A stretch of 64,000 nt of DNA from Sphaerisporangium rubeum (GCF_014207705.1 NZ_JACHIU010000001.1:3836501-3900500), one strand, 5' to 3'; counted from the stretch's first letter, positions 9,057 to 17,460 are shown. The notes: a model not told the origin generated them from the letters alone. Program-made: numbers and translations.

Positions 9057-9653
9057 ATGCCGGTGCCGACTGGGGTGGCCATCCGGGACGTACGCGAGCA
9101 GTTGTTCGCCGCGGCCGAGCGGATCCTGCGCAGGGACGGCCCGAGCGCGCTGACCAGCCGGGCCGTCACCACCGAGGCGGGCTGCGCCAAAGGTGTGCTG
9201 CACCGGCACTTCGCCGATTTCGACGCCTTCCTCACCGAGCTCGTGCTGGACCGCATCGCGCGGATCGAGGCGCAGGCGGCGGCCCTGTGCGACGTCGCGG
9301 GGACGGGGACCGTCACCGGCAACCTGGCCGGCGCGCTGACGGAGGTGTTCGGCACGGTCGCCGTGGCCGTCGTCAGCCTCATCACCTCGCGTGACGAACT
9401 GCGTGCGCGACTGCGTGCGGTCCGGCCGTCCGGCGTGCCGGTCCTGGCGGAGGCCACCGCCATGATCGCCACCTACCTCACCGCCGAGCGCGATCTCGGC
9501 CGCCTCACCCCGCATGCCGACATCGCCACCCTCGCCCCCACCCTCATCGGCGCCGGCCACCTGCTGTTCGCCGACCGCACGAGCACCCCGCCGGAGCCCG
9601 GGGCCGTCGTCAAGGTCGTGGCCGGGGTCGTCGCCGGCGTACTGCCGGAGTGA
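9057..9653 (+). CDS. TetR-family transcriptional regulator
   Basis: This is a 198-residue repressor. The N-terminal helix-turn-helix (about 10-57) reads VREQLFAAAERILRRDG through SRAVTTEAGCAKGVLHRHFADFDAFLTEL, the standard TetR_N pattern. The C-terminal ligand domain is not diagnostic of an effector. The start has AGAAGGA three bases upstream. It is divergent from the methyltransferase and probably autoregulated through the adjacent operators. A 15-bp tandem duplication spans its stop codon. Confidence 0.88.
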   Translation: MPVPTGVAIRDVREQLFAAAERILRRDGPSALTSRAVTTEAGCAKGVLHRHFADFDAFLTELVLDRIARIEAQAAALCDVAGTGTVTGNLAGALTEVFGTVAVAVVSLITSRDELRARLRAVRPSGVPVLAEATAMIATYLTAERDLGRLTPHADIATLAPTLIGAGHLLFADRTSTPPEPGAVVKVVAGVVAGVLPE

Positions 9654-9671
9654 CGCCTGCCGGAGTGACGC
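9642..9671. repeat. 15-bp perfect tandem duplication across the tetR stop
   Basis: CTGCCGGAGTGACGC occurs at 9642-9656 and again at 9657-9671. It encodes the last codons and TGA of the TetR gene, so the second copy is non-coding. It looks like a slippage event. Confidence 0.9.
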
Positions 9672-9745
9672 GGAGGTGACAGCCCCTGCGCGGCCGGCGG
9701 GGTCTTTCCCCGGACGGCCCCGTCGGCGTGCCTCGTGCCGTACCG

Positions 9746-10324
9746 CTAGCCGACGCCGTCGAGGAAGGCGAGCACACGGCGGGTGAGCAGCGTGGCGGCG
9801 GCCTCGTCGTACGCGGGCAGGCTCGGATCGGTGAACAGGTGACGGTCCCCCGGGTACAGGAACAGCTCGGCGGCCGGAGCCGTGCGGACCAGCTCACGGG
9901 CCGCGTCGATGTCTCCTTCACCGGCGAAGGACGGATCGTTCTCCATGCCGTGGATCTGCACCGGCACCTCCTCGGGCCACGTGCCGCCGAACTCCGAGAC
10001 CGGTATGCACGACTCGAGCAGCAGCGCGCCTTTGGCCCCGGCCCGGGTCTGGGCCAGCATCTGCGCCGGCAGCACCCCCATGGAGAACCCCGCGTAGACC
10101 AGCCCCGCCGGCAGGTCCTCCGCGACCGCGCCGCCCCGCTTGATGATCGTGTCGAACCCGAGGCTCCGGACATGGGCCAGGCCCGCGTCGCGGGACGTGA
10201 AGGTCCGGCCCTCGTACAGGTCGGGGACGTGCACGGTGTGACCGGCCTGCCTGAGCCGCTCGGCGAAGCCGCGCACACCGGACGTCAGCCCGAGCACGTG
10301 GTGGAACAGCAACACCTCTGCCAT
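9746..10324 (-). CDS. Dienelactone hydrolase family protein
   Basis: This 192-residue alpha/beta hydrolase resembles actinomycete DLH-family proteins. The nucleophile elbow is GFSMG (about 80-84), so the classical DLH Cys is Ser here. The probable acid residue lies in IHGMENDPSF and the catalytic His in YPGDRHLFTDPS. There is no signal peptide, so it is cytoplasmic. The ATG at 10324 follows GAAGGGAAG. A TetR gene 95 bp upstream on the same strand may share its transcript. Substrate unknown. Confidence 0.82.
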   Translation of the reverse strand: MAEVLLFHHVLGLTSGVRGFAERLRQAGHTVHVPDLYEGRTFTSRDAGLAHVRSLGFDTIIKRGGAVAEDLPAGLVYAGFSMGVLPAQMLAQTRAGAKGALLLESCIPVSEFGGTWPEEVPVQIHGMENDPSFAGEGDIDAARELVRTAPAAELFLYPGDRHLFTDPSLPAYDEAAATLLTRRVLAFLDGVG

Positions 10325-10419
10325 GTCTCAGCTTCCCTTCCGCCGGAGGACCTGGAGCGTCCCCACGCGACGAGGATGCCGCACGGCCCCGACATTCCGG
10401 CGAGCGGCCCTGTGATGAC

Positions 10420-10989
10420 TCAGCTGTCCGGCCAGTTCCTGAGGGCCACGTCGAGAGCGTCCAGGGTTCGTGACCACGACACGTCGGCCCCGCGCGGGTG
10501 ACGGCGGAAACCCCCCGCCGCCTCCAGGCTCACATACCCGTGGAACGTGGAGTGGAGCATGCGTATCGCGTCCGTCCGGCCGGGCTCCGGCAGCCCGTAG
10601 CCGTGCAGGATGGCCCGCGTCATGTCCGAGTGCCGCCGCGCCGCCGTGGCGTCCACCGTCTCCAGGCCGAGCTCGCTCTGCGCCGCCGCGTACCGGCCGG
10701 GGTGCTCCCTGGCGTAGTCGCGGTAGGCGTTGGCGAAGGCCACCAGCGCGTCCTTCCCCGCACGACCGGCGAGCGCCGCGCCGGCCCGGTCGGCGAGCTC
10801 GGCCAGCGCCAGCGAGGCCACCCTGCTCCGGAGATCGCGCGCGTCCCTGACGTGGGAGTACAGCGCGGCGGGCTTGACCCCGAACCTGCGCGCCAGCGCC
10901 GACAGGGTCACGTTGGGAAAGCCGATCTCGTCGGCCAGCTCGGCCGCCGCCAGGGTCAGCCGTTCCGCGGTCACTCCCGCACGCGCCAT
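10420..10989 (-). CDS. TetR-family regulator (WHG-type C-terminal domain)
   Basis: This 189-residue repressor has its N-terminal helix-turn-helix at about 7-55 (LTLAAAELADEIGFPNVTLSALARRFGVKPAALYSHV). The C-terminal part, with FHGYVSLEAAGGFRR, resembles the TetR C-terminal WHG-domain family. The start has AAGGAAGGTGAT upstream. It is divergent from the FBP-domain gene. The 67-bp spacer holds a direct repeat and a small palindrome that could be its operator. Confidence 0.87.
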   Translation of the reverse strand: MARAGVTAERLTLAAAELADEIGFPNVTLSALARRFGVKPAALYSHVRDARDLRSRVASLALAELADRAGAALAGRAGKDALVAFANAYRDYAREHPGRYAAAQSELGLETVDATAARRHSDMTRAILHGYGLPEPGRTDAIRMLHSTFHGYVSLEAAGGFRRHPRGADVSWSRTLDALDVALRNWPDS

Positions 10990-11005
10990 GGATCACCTTC
11001 CTTAC

Positions 11006-11036
11006 AGCCTTTAAGTATTTGCATACTAGCCTTAAG
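11006..11036. promoter_or_regulatory. Candidate operator between tetR and FBP gene
   Basis: AGTAT-TTGC-ATACT (11014-11027) is flanked by the direct repeats AGCCTTTAAG (11006-11015) and AGCCTTAAG (11028-11036). The patch is strikingly AT-rich against its surroundings, as expected for a shared promoter/operator. The assignment to the adjacent TetR is inferred from position. Confidence 0.45.
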
Positions 11037-11056
11037 AAAAGCTAGCTTCACTTCTC

Positions 11057-11554
11057 ATGAGACCCGTGACCGACAAAGACATCCGCGCGTCGTTCGTCAA
11101 CTGCTCCAAGGGTGAGGCCAAGCGCCTCGACCTCCCGAGGGATCTGGCCGACCGTCCCTGGGACGACCTGGACTTCCTCGGCTGGCGAGATCCCGGCGCC
11201 CCCGACCGCGCCTACCTGGTCGCCGAGCGCGACGACACGCTCGTCGGGATCGCGCTGCGCGTCACCTCCGGCGCGTCACGCAACTTCACCAACCGCAGCA
11301 TGTGCTCGCTCTGCCTGACCACCCACACCAGCGGCGGCGTGGCCCTGATGACCGCACGCCGCACCGGCGAGCCCGGCCGCCAGGGCAACACCGTCGGCCA
11401 GTACCTGTGCACCGACCTCGCCTGCTCCCTCTACACCCGCGGCAAGCGGAAGGCACCCGGCGCCGAGATCGTCGAGGAGTCCCTCACCGTGGCGGACAAG
11501 GTGGCCCGCACCCGCTCCCACCTGTTCTCCTTCGTGGACAAGGTGACCGCCTGA
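11057..11554 (+). CDS. FBP-domain (EF-G-binding-like) zinc-finger protein
   Basis: This 165-residue protein resembles actinomycete FBP-domain proteins. These share the C-terminal treble-clef zinc finger of the fusidic-acid-resistance protein FusB/FBP, which binds EF-G and rescues stalled complexes. The four presumed zinc ligands are Cys83 and Cys86 (CSLC) and Cys118 and Cys123 (CTDLAC). The region before them (about 1-80) is the small N-terminal part. It is divergent from a TetR gene and is likely inducible. A role in ribosome or EF-G protection is a family inference; actual resistance is not shown. Confidence 0.82.
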   Translation: MRPVTDKDIRASFVNCSKGEAKRLDLPRDLADRPWDDLDFLGWRDPGAPDRAYLVAERDDTLVGIALRVTSGASRNFTNRSMCSLCLTTHTSGGVALMTARRTGEPGRQGNTVGQYLCTDLACSLYTRGKRKAPGAEIVEESLTVADKVARTRSHLFSFVDKVTA

Positions 11555-11650
11555 CCCCGAAAGCCCCGGCCGGCGGCGGTCAGGTGGAGGCTCCCCGCCG
11601 GGACGGTTCCGGTGGACGTATCGTCCCTGGCAGGGCTCCGTTCGGCCTAC

Positions 11651-11687
11651 GAGGAGGCTGAGTGCAGAAATCAGCGGTAGAGAGTTG
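11651..11687 (+). repeat. Left terminal inverted repeat of the island
   Basis: The core TGCAGAAATCAGCGGTAG lies within 11651-11687. It matches the reverse complement of 17539-17575 with six mismatches in 37. The length is close to the 38 bp typical of Tn3-family ends. Weaker similarity extends about 10 bp outward on both sides. Confidence 0.75.
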
Positions 11688-11751
11688 ATCTTCGTACCGG
11701 TTCGGTGACAGCGTCTGTTTGGGCAGGTAGCGGGGTTCGCGTTCCTGGGCC

Positions 11752-11946
11752 ATGCCGTTCGAATTCCTCTCCGACGAACAGATCGCCCGCTATGGCCGTT
11801 TCCCTGAAGAGCCCTCCGCCGCAGAGCTCGAGCAGTTCTTCCGGCTGGATCGCAGTGCATGGGATGCGCTGGCGTCCCAACGGCGTAAGGAATGCCTGGT
11901 GTCGCTGGCGGAGGTCGGGGTTGAGGAACAGCGGTACAGCCATTAG
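11752..11946 (+). pseudogene. Tn3-family transposase, N-terminal fragment
   Basis: A 64-residue frame beginning MPFEFLSDEQIARYGRF matches the start of the DUF4158 domain of actinomycete Tn3 transposases, which are normally about 1000 residues. Similarity appears to end near DALASQRR; the remaining 19 residues read into unrelated DNA. It begins about 65 bp inside the left inverted repeat, the expected distance for a tnpA start. The remainder of the gene is deleted. Its stop meets the end of the resolvase pseudogene on the other strand. Confidence 0.72.
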
Positions 11947-12567
11947 CGGTGAGAATGATCTTCATCGGCTTCGTCGTGTTGGCGGAGCATCCGCAGGACG
12001 GTCGCGGGTGAGGGATGTCGGCCCTTCTTTTGCCCTTGGTGATGACGAGTTCGGCCGCGATCTCGCGCAGGCTGAGGTTCTTCTCGCGCAGGTGGAGGGC
12101 CAGGGAGAGCATGGCGTCGTCGGTGACGGTGGCGCCGCCGATGGTCTGGCCGCGGGTACGGGCTGACTCGTGGCCTTCCAGGGTGCGGTCGCGGATGTAC
12201 TCGCGTTCCATCCCGGAAAGCGCGGCGAGCACGGTGAACACGATCCCGGACGGGTCGTGGTTGCCCTGAAGTTCGCCGGTGAGGAATTCCAGGGCGACGC
12301 CATAGGACTATGAGCTGCTCGGCGAGCTCAGCCAGGGCCAGTCCGCGTCCGAGGCGCTTGTGCTCGTGGACCACTAGCGTGACACCGAGGCTGGCGGCCC
12401 GCAGCTCCCGCGCGAACTCCACCGCACGGTCGAGCTCGTGACGACTGACGGCGCGGGGTTGAGATCTTCTCGGAGAAGATCTTCGTCACGCCCGCGGCGG
12501 TGAGAGAGTCGAGCTGGGTGTCGAGCGACTGTCGGGCTGTGGACGCGCGCGCGTACCCGATCCGGAC
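11943..12567 (-). pseudogene. Serine recombinase (Tn3-type resolvase), multiply frameshifted
   Basis: Resolvase-like sequence is spread over all three minus frames. The N-terminal catalytic part (from about 12567) is VRIGYARASTARQSLDTQL to IFSEKIST, with the catalytic Ser in RAST. Then FARELRAASLGVTLVVHEHKRLGRG appears in a second frame. FTVLAALSGMEREYIRDRT and GHESARTRGQTIGG appear in a third. The DNA-binding end HPSPATVLRMLRQHDEADE returns to the second frame. At least three frameshifts are needed, and the usual initiator Met is a Val (GTC) codon. It would have resolved Tn3 cointegrates. Confidence 0.8.
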
Positions 12568-12832
12568 GTGCCCGCTCAGCTCGGCCCCGGAGCTTGCGGG
12601 GCGGGGCAGTTCGACCCACGGAGTGCCCGGCTTGCGGATCGGCGGGGTGACAACCGTCAGGGCCTTGGCGAGCGAGGGGACGAGCCGGAACCGGGCGGTG
12701 TGGCATGAGAACTGTTTCATGTGTGCTCGTCTATGAAACGTCCGCCGGGATCGACCGGAAGTGATCTCGCGGGCCCAGCCTTCAGCCGACCGGTTCTGTG
12801 GGACGAGATCTTCCGGGACCCGCGATCCAGTT

Positions 12833-12985
12833 TTAGTAGTACTGATGCATCAGGTTGGTTGCCCAGGGGGCTTGCCGTGCCTCGTCCTGCGGCGCGAACT
12901 CGCGGATGTACGGTTTGATGTCCAGCACCGGCGTGCCATCCAGGGCGTCAAGATCGGCCACGTGAAGCGCGCGCCCAGGCCCCGA
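12833..12985 (-). pseudogene. trmO: trmO (tRNA m6t6A37 methyltransferase) C-terminal fragment
   Basis: About 49 residues ending at the TAA at 12833-12835 read GRALHVADLDALDGTPVLDIKPYIREFAP to WATNLMHQYY. This is the conserved C-terminus of TrmO/UPF0066 proteins (the DGTPVLDIKPY motif). The rest of the gene, including the beta-barrel catalytic domain, is absent; upstream codons in this frame are unrelated. It is probably a remnant left by a rearrangement or carried in with the island. Confidence 0.72.
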
Positions 12986-13078
12986 TTGTCCTATGACGTC
13001 GGCGCGGCCCCGCCAACCCCGGAGACTCTGATGTGCTGATGTCCTACCCGGCGGGCAGGATGGGCGCGGGAGGTATGG

Positions 13079-13477
13079 ATGAGTGACATCGCGGACGTTC
13101 CACCCGCCGTTGTGGGCCGGCTCCGGGTGATCTGCGGGGAGCTGCCCGAGGCGTACGAGGAGCCGGCGTGGATCGGCTTGCGGTGGCGGATTCGCCGGCG
13201 GACGTTCCTGCACGTCTACACCACCGACGTGAGGGGGTCGGCGTACATCGATATGGACGATCCGGCCATCCTGATGACCTTCCGGGCGCCGCCCGGGGAG
13301 TTGGCCGCGCTGGCGCATGCCGGCCATCCGTTCTTCCGGGCCGACTGGGGTGTGAACGTCGTGGGAATGGTGCTGGACGACGAGACGGACTGGGTCGAGG
13401 TTGCCGAGCTGGTGACGGACAGCTATCGCGTGCAGGCGCCCCGCCGCCTCGCGTTCCGGCCGAAGGCAGGGGGATGA
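13079..13477 (+). CDS. MmcQ/YjbR family protein
   Basis: This 132-residue single-domain protein resembles the MmcQ/YjbR (CyaY-like fold) family: PEAYEEPAWIGLRWRIRRRTFLHVY near the N-terminus and the late EVAELVTDSYRVQAPRRL helix that corresponds to the family's ELVEESYRLVAPKRL. The family's function is unclear, with a DNA-binding-like label only. The ATG at 13079 has GGGAGG five bases upstream; an ATG four bases earlier is out of frame. It is an apparently intact cargo gene inside the decayed island. Confidence 0.8.
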   Translation: MSDIADVPPAVVGRLRVICGELPEAYEEPAWIGLRWRIRRRTFLHVYTTDVRGSAYIDMDDPAILMTFRAPPGELAALAHAGHPFFRADWGVNVVGMVLDDETDWVEVAELVTDSYRVQAPRRLAFRPKAGG

Positions 13478-13910
13478 ACCGCCGGCTGCCTCCCCACGTT
13501 GCCGCTTATCCAGGTTCGGTGCTGAGAAACACTCCTATTCACGGTGGGATAGGTCGGTTGCCGCACTGGCCAGAGATATTTCAGGAGTCGATTCCGATGA
13601 CGACATCACCCAGTGCCGCATGCTCGAGCCGTCTGGCCGGATTTGCGGGTGCAGTTCATTCCGGGCGTGATCGGCTTCACGAACTGGTGGATGCCTTCGC
13701 AGGTCCACCTCGGCGTGACATCGAGGAAGACCTCGCGTCGTTCGTTGGGGAAGCCCGCATTGCTCGTCTTTCCGTAACCGGTCGTGACTACCTCGCCGGT
13801 CGGCACCGCGCCCTGGCTGGGCAGTGCGGGTGCGATGAGGGGCTCCGGCAGCAAGATGGGCTGGTCAAGCGCAGGATCGCGAGATCGCCGTCCGTTGCCG
13901 GGACGCGCCT
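13478..13910. other. 433-bp stretch without a recognisable gene
   Basis: This stretch lies between the MmcQ/YjbR and DinB genes. A minus-strand frame carries a stretch reading GFPNERREVFLDVTPRW and FVKPITPG that looks protein-like, but it has no start or recognisable family. It may be another gene remnant. No terminator or repeat was seen. Confidence 0.35.
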
Positions 13911-14675
13911 TCACTCGGTTCGGGCACCGGCCTCGAGCACGGTGAGGTCGCGGACCGCATACCGGTGATGCTCGGCTTCTTCCTTGGACACCACTGTGAG
14001 GCAGCGGCGCACGACGTACTCCTTGTCCGGGTAGGGGTCGGCCGGCTTGCGACCACATACCCGGTCGAGCTCGGCCTCGGTGAGCTCGTCGACGACCCGG
14101 CGTATTGTGGCCATGCGGGCGAGCCGCGGCGCGAGTACCTCGTCGAGCGTCGGGGTGGCATCGAGGGTGAGCCCGAGCTTCGCCGATGCTTCGGCCGGTA
14201 TCCCGCCGCCAGGAAGGCCCAACGGGTGGTACGGCGCGTCCTCCTCGAGCACGGCGTTGCCGATCCAGGCATCGCTGGCCATCAGCAGATGCCGATGCGT
14301 CTCGACGAACGACCACTCGCCGTCGACCTGCTCGTGCAGCTTCGCCTCGGGTAGGCGCCTGGCGCGGTCGAGCGTCTCCTCCCATTGCTTCTCGATGGCA
14401 TCCCAAGCGGCCCGGTATTCGGCGGCGGACGTGGCCTCACGGGCCAGCACCCGGTTGGGATGCAGCCGGTCGAGCTCGGCCTCGACGTAGGCGGTCACAT
14501 CGACGTCGTTGACAACGACACGCTCGAAGCCGCCACCGAGGGAGACGTTGCCCCCATAGCAGTCCACGATCTTCAGGCTGGTGACGTCGCAATCGCGAAT
14601 CTCGAGGCCGGAGAGGTCGCTCAGGTGGATACGGGCACCACGGAACTGGTCACTTTGGGTGTACTCAGCAGGCAT
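13911..14675 (-). CDS. DinB-family protein with pentapeptide-like N-terminus
   Basis: This is a 254-residue protein. Residues about 12-60 (GARIHLSDLSGLEIRDCDVTSLKIVDCYGGNVSL) have the A(D/N)LXX-like periodicity of pentapeptide repeats. Residues about 80-250 form the DinB-like four-helix region, with candidate metal-binding histidines in VETHRHLLMASDAWI and EEAEHHRYAV. DinB proteins are metal-dependent thiol-transferase-like or DNA-damage-linked proteins of largely unknown substrate. The ATG at 14675 is chosen because sequence upstream of it in frame is Arg/Ser-rich and unlike the family. The gene is intact although it sits in the mobile island. Confidence 0.78.
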   Translation of the reverse strand: MPAEYTQSDQFRGARIHLSDLSGLEIRDCDVTSLKIVDCYGGNVSLGGGFERVVVNDVDVTAYVEAELDRLHPNRVLAREATSAAEYRAAWDAIEKQWEETLDRARRLPEAKLHEQVDGEWSFVETHRHLLMASDAWIGNAVLEEDAPYHPLGLPGGGIPAEASAKLGLTLDATPTLDEVLAPRLARMATIRRVVDELTEAELDRVCGRKPADPYPDKEYVVRRCLTVVSKEEAEHHRYAVRDLTVLEAGARTE

Positions 14676-14936
14676 TGGGACAGTTTCCCGTATCCGTCCC
14701 GCCCGTGCGAGTGAATGGCACAACGTGAGGGTTGCGTGTTGCGTCCGGGTGGGGGAGCGCGGGATCGAGCATCTTGGCGAGCGCTCGACGATCGATCTTG
14801 CACGCACGGTTGAGGGGGTCGGAGTGATTTGGAACGAAATCCCGATCCTGGACAAGGTCGGACGGGGTCGCCATGATCACGCATTTGGCGGCTCGGCGCA
14901 TGCCTCTTACTTACGACCCCTCATGGGCGGGTTTAA

Positions 14937-15824
14937 GAGCTCCTAACAGAATGATCTTTGTTGTGCTTTGATCTCTCGCTGTAGCCGAGTGAGAGGACCA
15001 CGGGTGGCCAAGCTGAAGCCGTGGGAGGTCAGCGACGAGTTGTGGGCGGTGATCGAGCCGCTGTTGCCTCAGCGTCAGCGCCGGTTCCGGCATCCGGGGC
15101 GTAAGCGGCTGGATGATCGGCTGGCGTTGCAGGGCATCTTGTTCGTGCTGCACACCGGGATCGCCTGGGAACACCTGCCTCAGGAACTGGGCTTCGGCTC
15201 GGGCATGACCTGCTGGCGGCGCCTGGCCGAGTGGAACGCCTCCGGCGTCTGGCAGCGGCTGCACGAAGTGCTGCTCGATCGGCTGCGCGCCGCTGACGCG
15301 CTCGACCTCTCCCGCGCCGCGGTGGATTCCTCGCAGATCAGGGCGTTAAAAGGGGGCCGCAGACCGGCCCGTCCCCGGTCGACCGAGGGCGAGCCGGCAG
15401 CAAGCACCATCTGATCACCGATGCAGGCGGCGTCCCGCTGGCCGTCATCTTGACCGGCGCCAACCGCAATGATGTCACCCAGCTTCGCCCGCTGCTGGAC
15501 GCCATCCCCAAAGTCCGTGGCAAGCGCGGGCGCCCCCGGCAACGCCCCGATGCGGTACTCGCCGACCGCGGCTACGACCACGACAAGTACCGCCGCCTGG
15601 TCCGCGAGCTGCAGATCCGCCCGCTGATCGCCCGACGCGGCACCGAGCATGGCTCCGGCCTGGGCAAACAACGGTGGGTCGTCGAGCAGACCTTCGCCCT
15701 GCTGCACGCCTTCCGGCGCTTGCGCATCCGCTGGGAGATCCGCGCCGACATCCACGAAGCCTTCCTCAAGCTCGCCTGCGCACTCATCTGCTGGCGACGC
15801 CTCGCCTCATTGCGTTAGGTGCTC
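14937..15824 (+). mobile_element. IS5-family insertion sequence, 888 bp, with TAA target duplication
   Basis: Terminal inverted repeats GAGCTCCTAACAGAAT (14937-14952) and, inverted, GAGCACCTAACGCAAT (15809-15824) match at 13 of 16 positions. The element is flanked by the direct repeat TAA (14934-14936 and 15825-15827), fitting the TNA duplication of the IS427/IS1031 subgroups of IS5. The transposase stop lies inside the right repeat. Intact ends, duplication and both reading frames suggest a recent insertion. Confidence 0.85.
15004..15818 (+). CDS. IS5-family DDE transposase made by -1 frameshift (orfA/orfB)
   Basis: orfA (GTG at 15004, stop at 15414) begins VAKLKPWEVSDELWAVIEPLLP and carries the first catalytic Asp in AVDSSQIRALKGG. 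In the -1 frame, orfB reads TGPSPVDRGRAGSKHHLITD, then VLADRGYDHDKYRR (second Asp) and KQRWVVEQTFALLHAFRRL (catalytic Glu), ending at 15818. The run AAAAGGGGG at 15348-15356 is the likely slippage site. The fused product would be about 271 residues, normal for the subgroup. A sequencing error is possible, but two-frame organisation is usual in these elements. Confidence 0.85.
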
Positions 15825-15835
15825 TAAGCCTGCAA

Positions 15836-16153
15836 TCAGCCCTCGTCTTCTTCGTGCTGGGAGGGGTCTCGTAGCGGGCGAAGGCTTTCGCCGGGCTGGG
15901 AGGCGATGAAGTTGTAGCGGCCCAGCGTGTTGATGTGCTTATAGCCGAGGGGTGAGAGCCGGGCCACGTCCTCGTCGAGAACTTCTCGGTCCTTGGGCGG
16001 ATGGGTACGCAGCTGTTCCCCGGCGTCCAGGTAGCAGCTGTTCCACAGGACAATCGCGTTCAGAATCAGGCGATCCCGTACGAGCACATCAACTTTCTGG
16101 GCCGCTACGCTTTCACTCGCGTTGATGTCGGCTCCGGGCTGCGCCCCTTCCAT
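15836..16153 (-). pseudogene. Tn3-family transposase, C-terminal fragment
   Basis: The reading frame ends with DRLILNAIVLWNSCYLDA, then DEDVARLSPLGYKHINTLGRY and LRPLRDPSQHEEDEG, the conserved C-terminus of actinomycete Tn3 transposases. Only about 80 residues are convincingly homologous; the first 25 residues of the frame are not. It is oriented opposite to the N-terminal fragment at 11752, so the two are not halves of one simply deleted gene. The IS5 element is inserted 11 bp beyond its stop. Confidence 0.75.
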
Positions 16154-16557
16154 GATCTGCCCGCTCCGGCAGGGTGAGCTTGCCGTCGACGGCAGGTCAG
16201 CAGCATGATCTGCCGGCGTCCGGGAAGGCGCCCACGTGTGTGTGCTGGAGGGCCCGGCGGCGACACCGCAGTGCCTGGTTCGTTGGCGGCCTGCCGCGGA
16301 GCCGGTTTCTGGCCTGGGATGGCCGCGCCGTGACAGGGTCCGCCCGCCTTCGACGGGTCAGGCGGGCCGCCGGCCCATCTCCGCCCGCGAAGTTCGGCCT
16401 CGGCGGTGGGCGGGTTCTGTCGCGGAGCGCGGACCTGGCCGCGCCCCGCCTGACCCGGTGCTCGTCGCTCACCCGGTGACTTGGATGAGAATGCTGCCGG
16501 TTTGGCTGGTCAGGCCGTTATCCGGTACATGGCGGCTGGCCTCGCACAGCGGCCGGC
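16154..16557. other. 404-bp non-coding stretch upstream of the tyrosine recombinase
   Basis: No convincing gene on either strand. The position between tnpA and a TnpI-type recombinase is where Tn3 elements of this kind carry the cointegrate resolution site, but no specific site was identified. Confidence 0.4.
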
Positions 16558-17460
16558 ATGAGCGCGGCGCCGAAGGTCGCCGCGCTGCGCGGTGGAGGCG
16601 TCACGCTCGCCGCGGCCGCCGACGCCTTCCTCGCCACAGCGCGTACTGCGAACCCCCACACCCACCGCGCCTACGCCTCCGCGATCGATCGCGTCATCGT
16701 GCTGCTCGGCCGGGACCGGCCGCTCGCCGAGCTGTGGGGCCGATGCGCACCGGCGACCTGGAACCGCAACCGCGCCGCCATCACCTCCTGGCTGCTCCGG
16801 TGCCAGACCAAGAAGCACTGGGCCGCGCCATCGCTCCCGGCCGACGCCGAACGCCGCAAGGAAGCCGCCGACGAGACCCGCGCCGTGGCCAAGACCACCA
16901 TCCACCGGCTGCTGTCGCGCCGCGACATCCCGCTGCGCGAGAAGACCTTGTGGCGGATGCGCTACGAGACCGCAGCCCGGGCCGCCGAGATCCCGGCGCT
17001 CGACGTCGAGGACTTGGACCTGGAGCATCGGCCACCTGTCCGGTCCAAAGGCGGCACGATCGAGTGGGTGTACTGGGACAGCGGGACCGCCCACCTGCTG
17101 CCCCGCCTGCTCCGGCTGCCCGACGGCCGCACCCGCACCCCCGGCCCGCTGTTCCTGTCGATGCGCCGCCCCGTCCCGGCCCGCCGCCCGGCCGCCAGCG
17201 ACATCTGCCCGCACACCGGCCGCGCCCGTCTCGGCCACGACCGCACCCGCGTACTGCTCGGGAAATAGGTCGGCCTCGACCTGCACCAGCTGCGCCACAG
17301 CGCCGCCACCCACCTCGGCGAGGCCGAGGTGCCGCCGCAGCTCATCATGGGCAAGACCCGGCACAAGAACCCCCGCACCGCCATGCGCTACGTCAAACCC
17401 GGCGCCGAAGCCATCGCCAAGGTCACCGAGGTCCTCGCGCCCCGCTGCCGTACCCACTGA
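16558..17460 (+). pseudogene. Tyrosine recombinase (TnpI-like) interrupted by an in-frame TAG
   Basis: The frame starts MSAAPKVAALRGGGVTLAAA and contains a core-binding domain (THRAYASAIDRVIVLLG) and the first catalytic Arg region (MRYETAARAAEI). A TAG at 17266-17268 stops it after 236 residues. The same frame continues directly with VGLDLHQLRHSAATHLG, TRHKNPRTAMRYV (catalytic HxxR, His and Tyr) to the TGA at 17458-17460. Read through, it would be about 300 residues, a normal length. One nonsense mutation therefore separates it from an intact integrase/resolvase. Proximity to the right inverted repeat supports a TnpI-type role. Confidence 0.8.

Noticed and set aside
13478-13910. A gene between MmcQ/YjbR and DinB
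   Set aside because: Frames on both strands lack a start, a ribosome-binding site and any recognisable family.
15830-15839. CTGCAATCAG as a third copy of the transposon end
   Set aside because: Only 10 bp match 17559-17568, the flanks differ, and the match overlaps the end of the transposase fragment in an orientation that does not fit a terminus.
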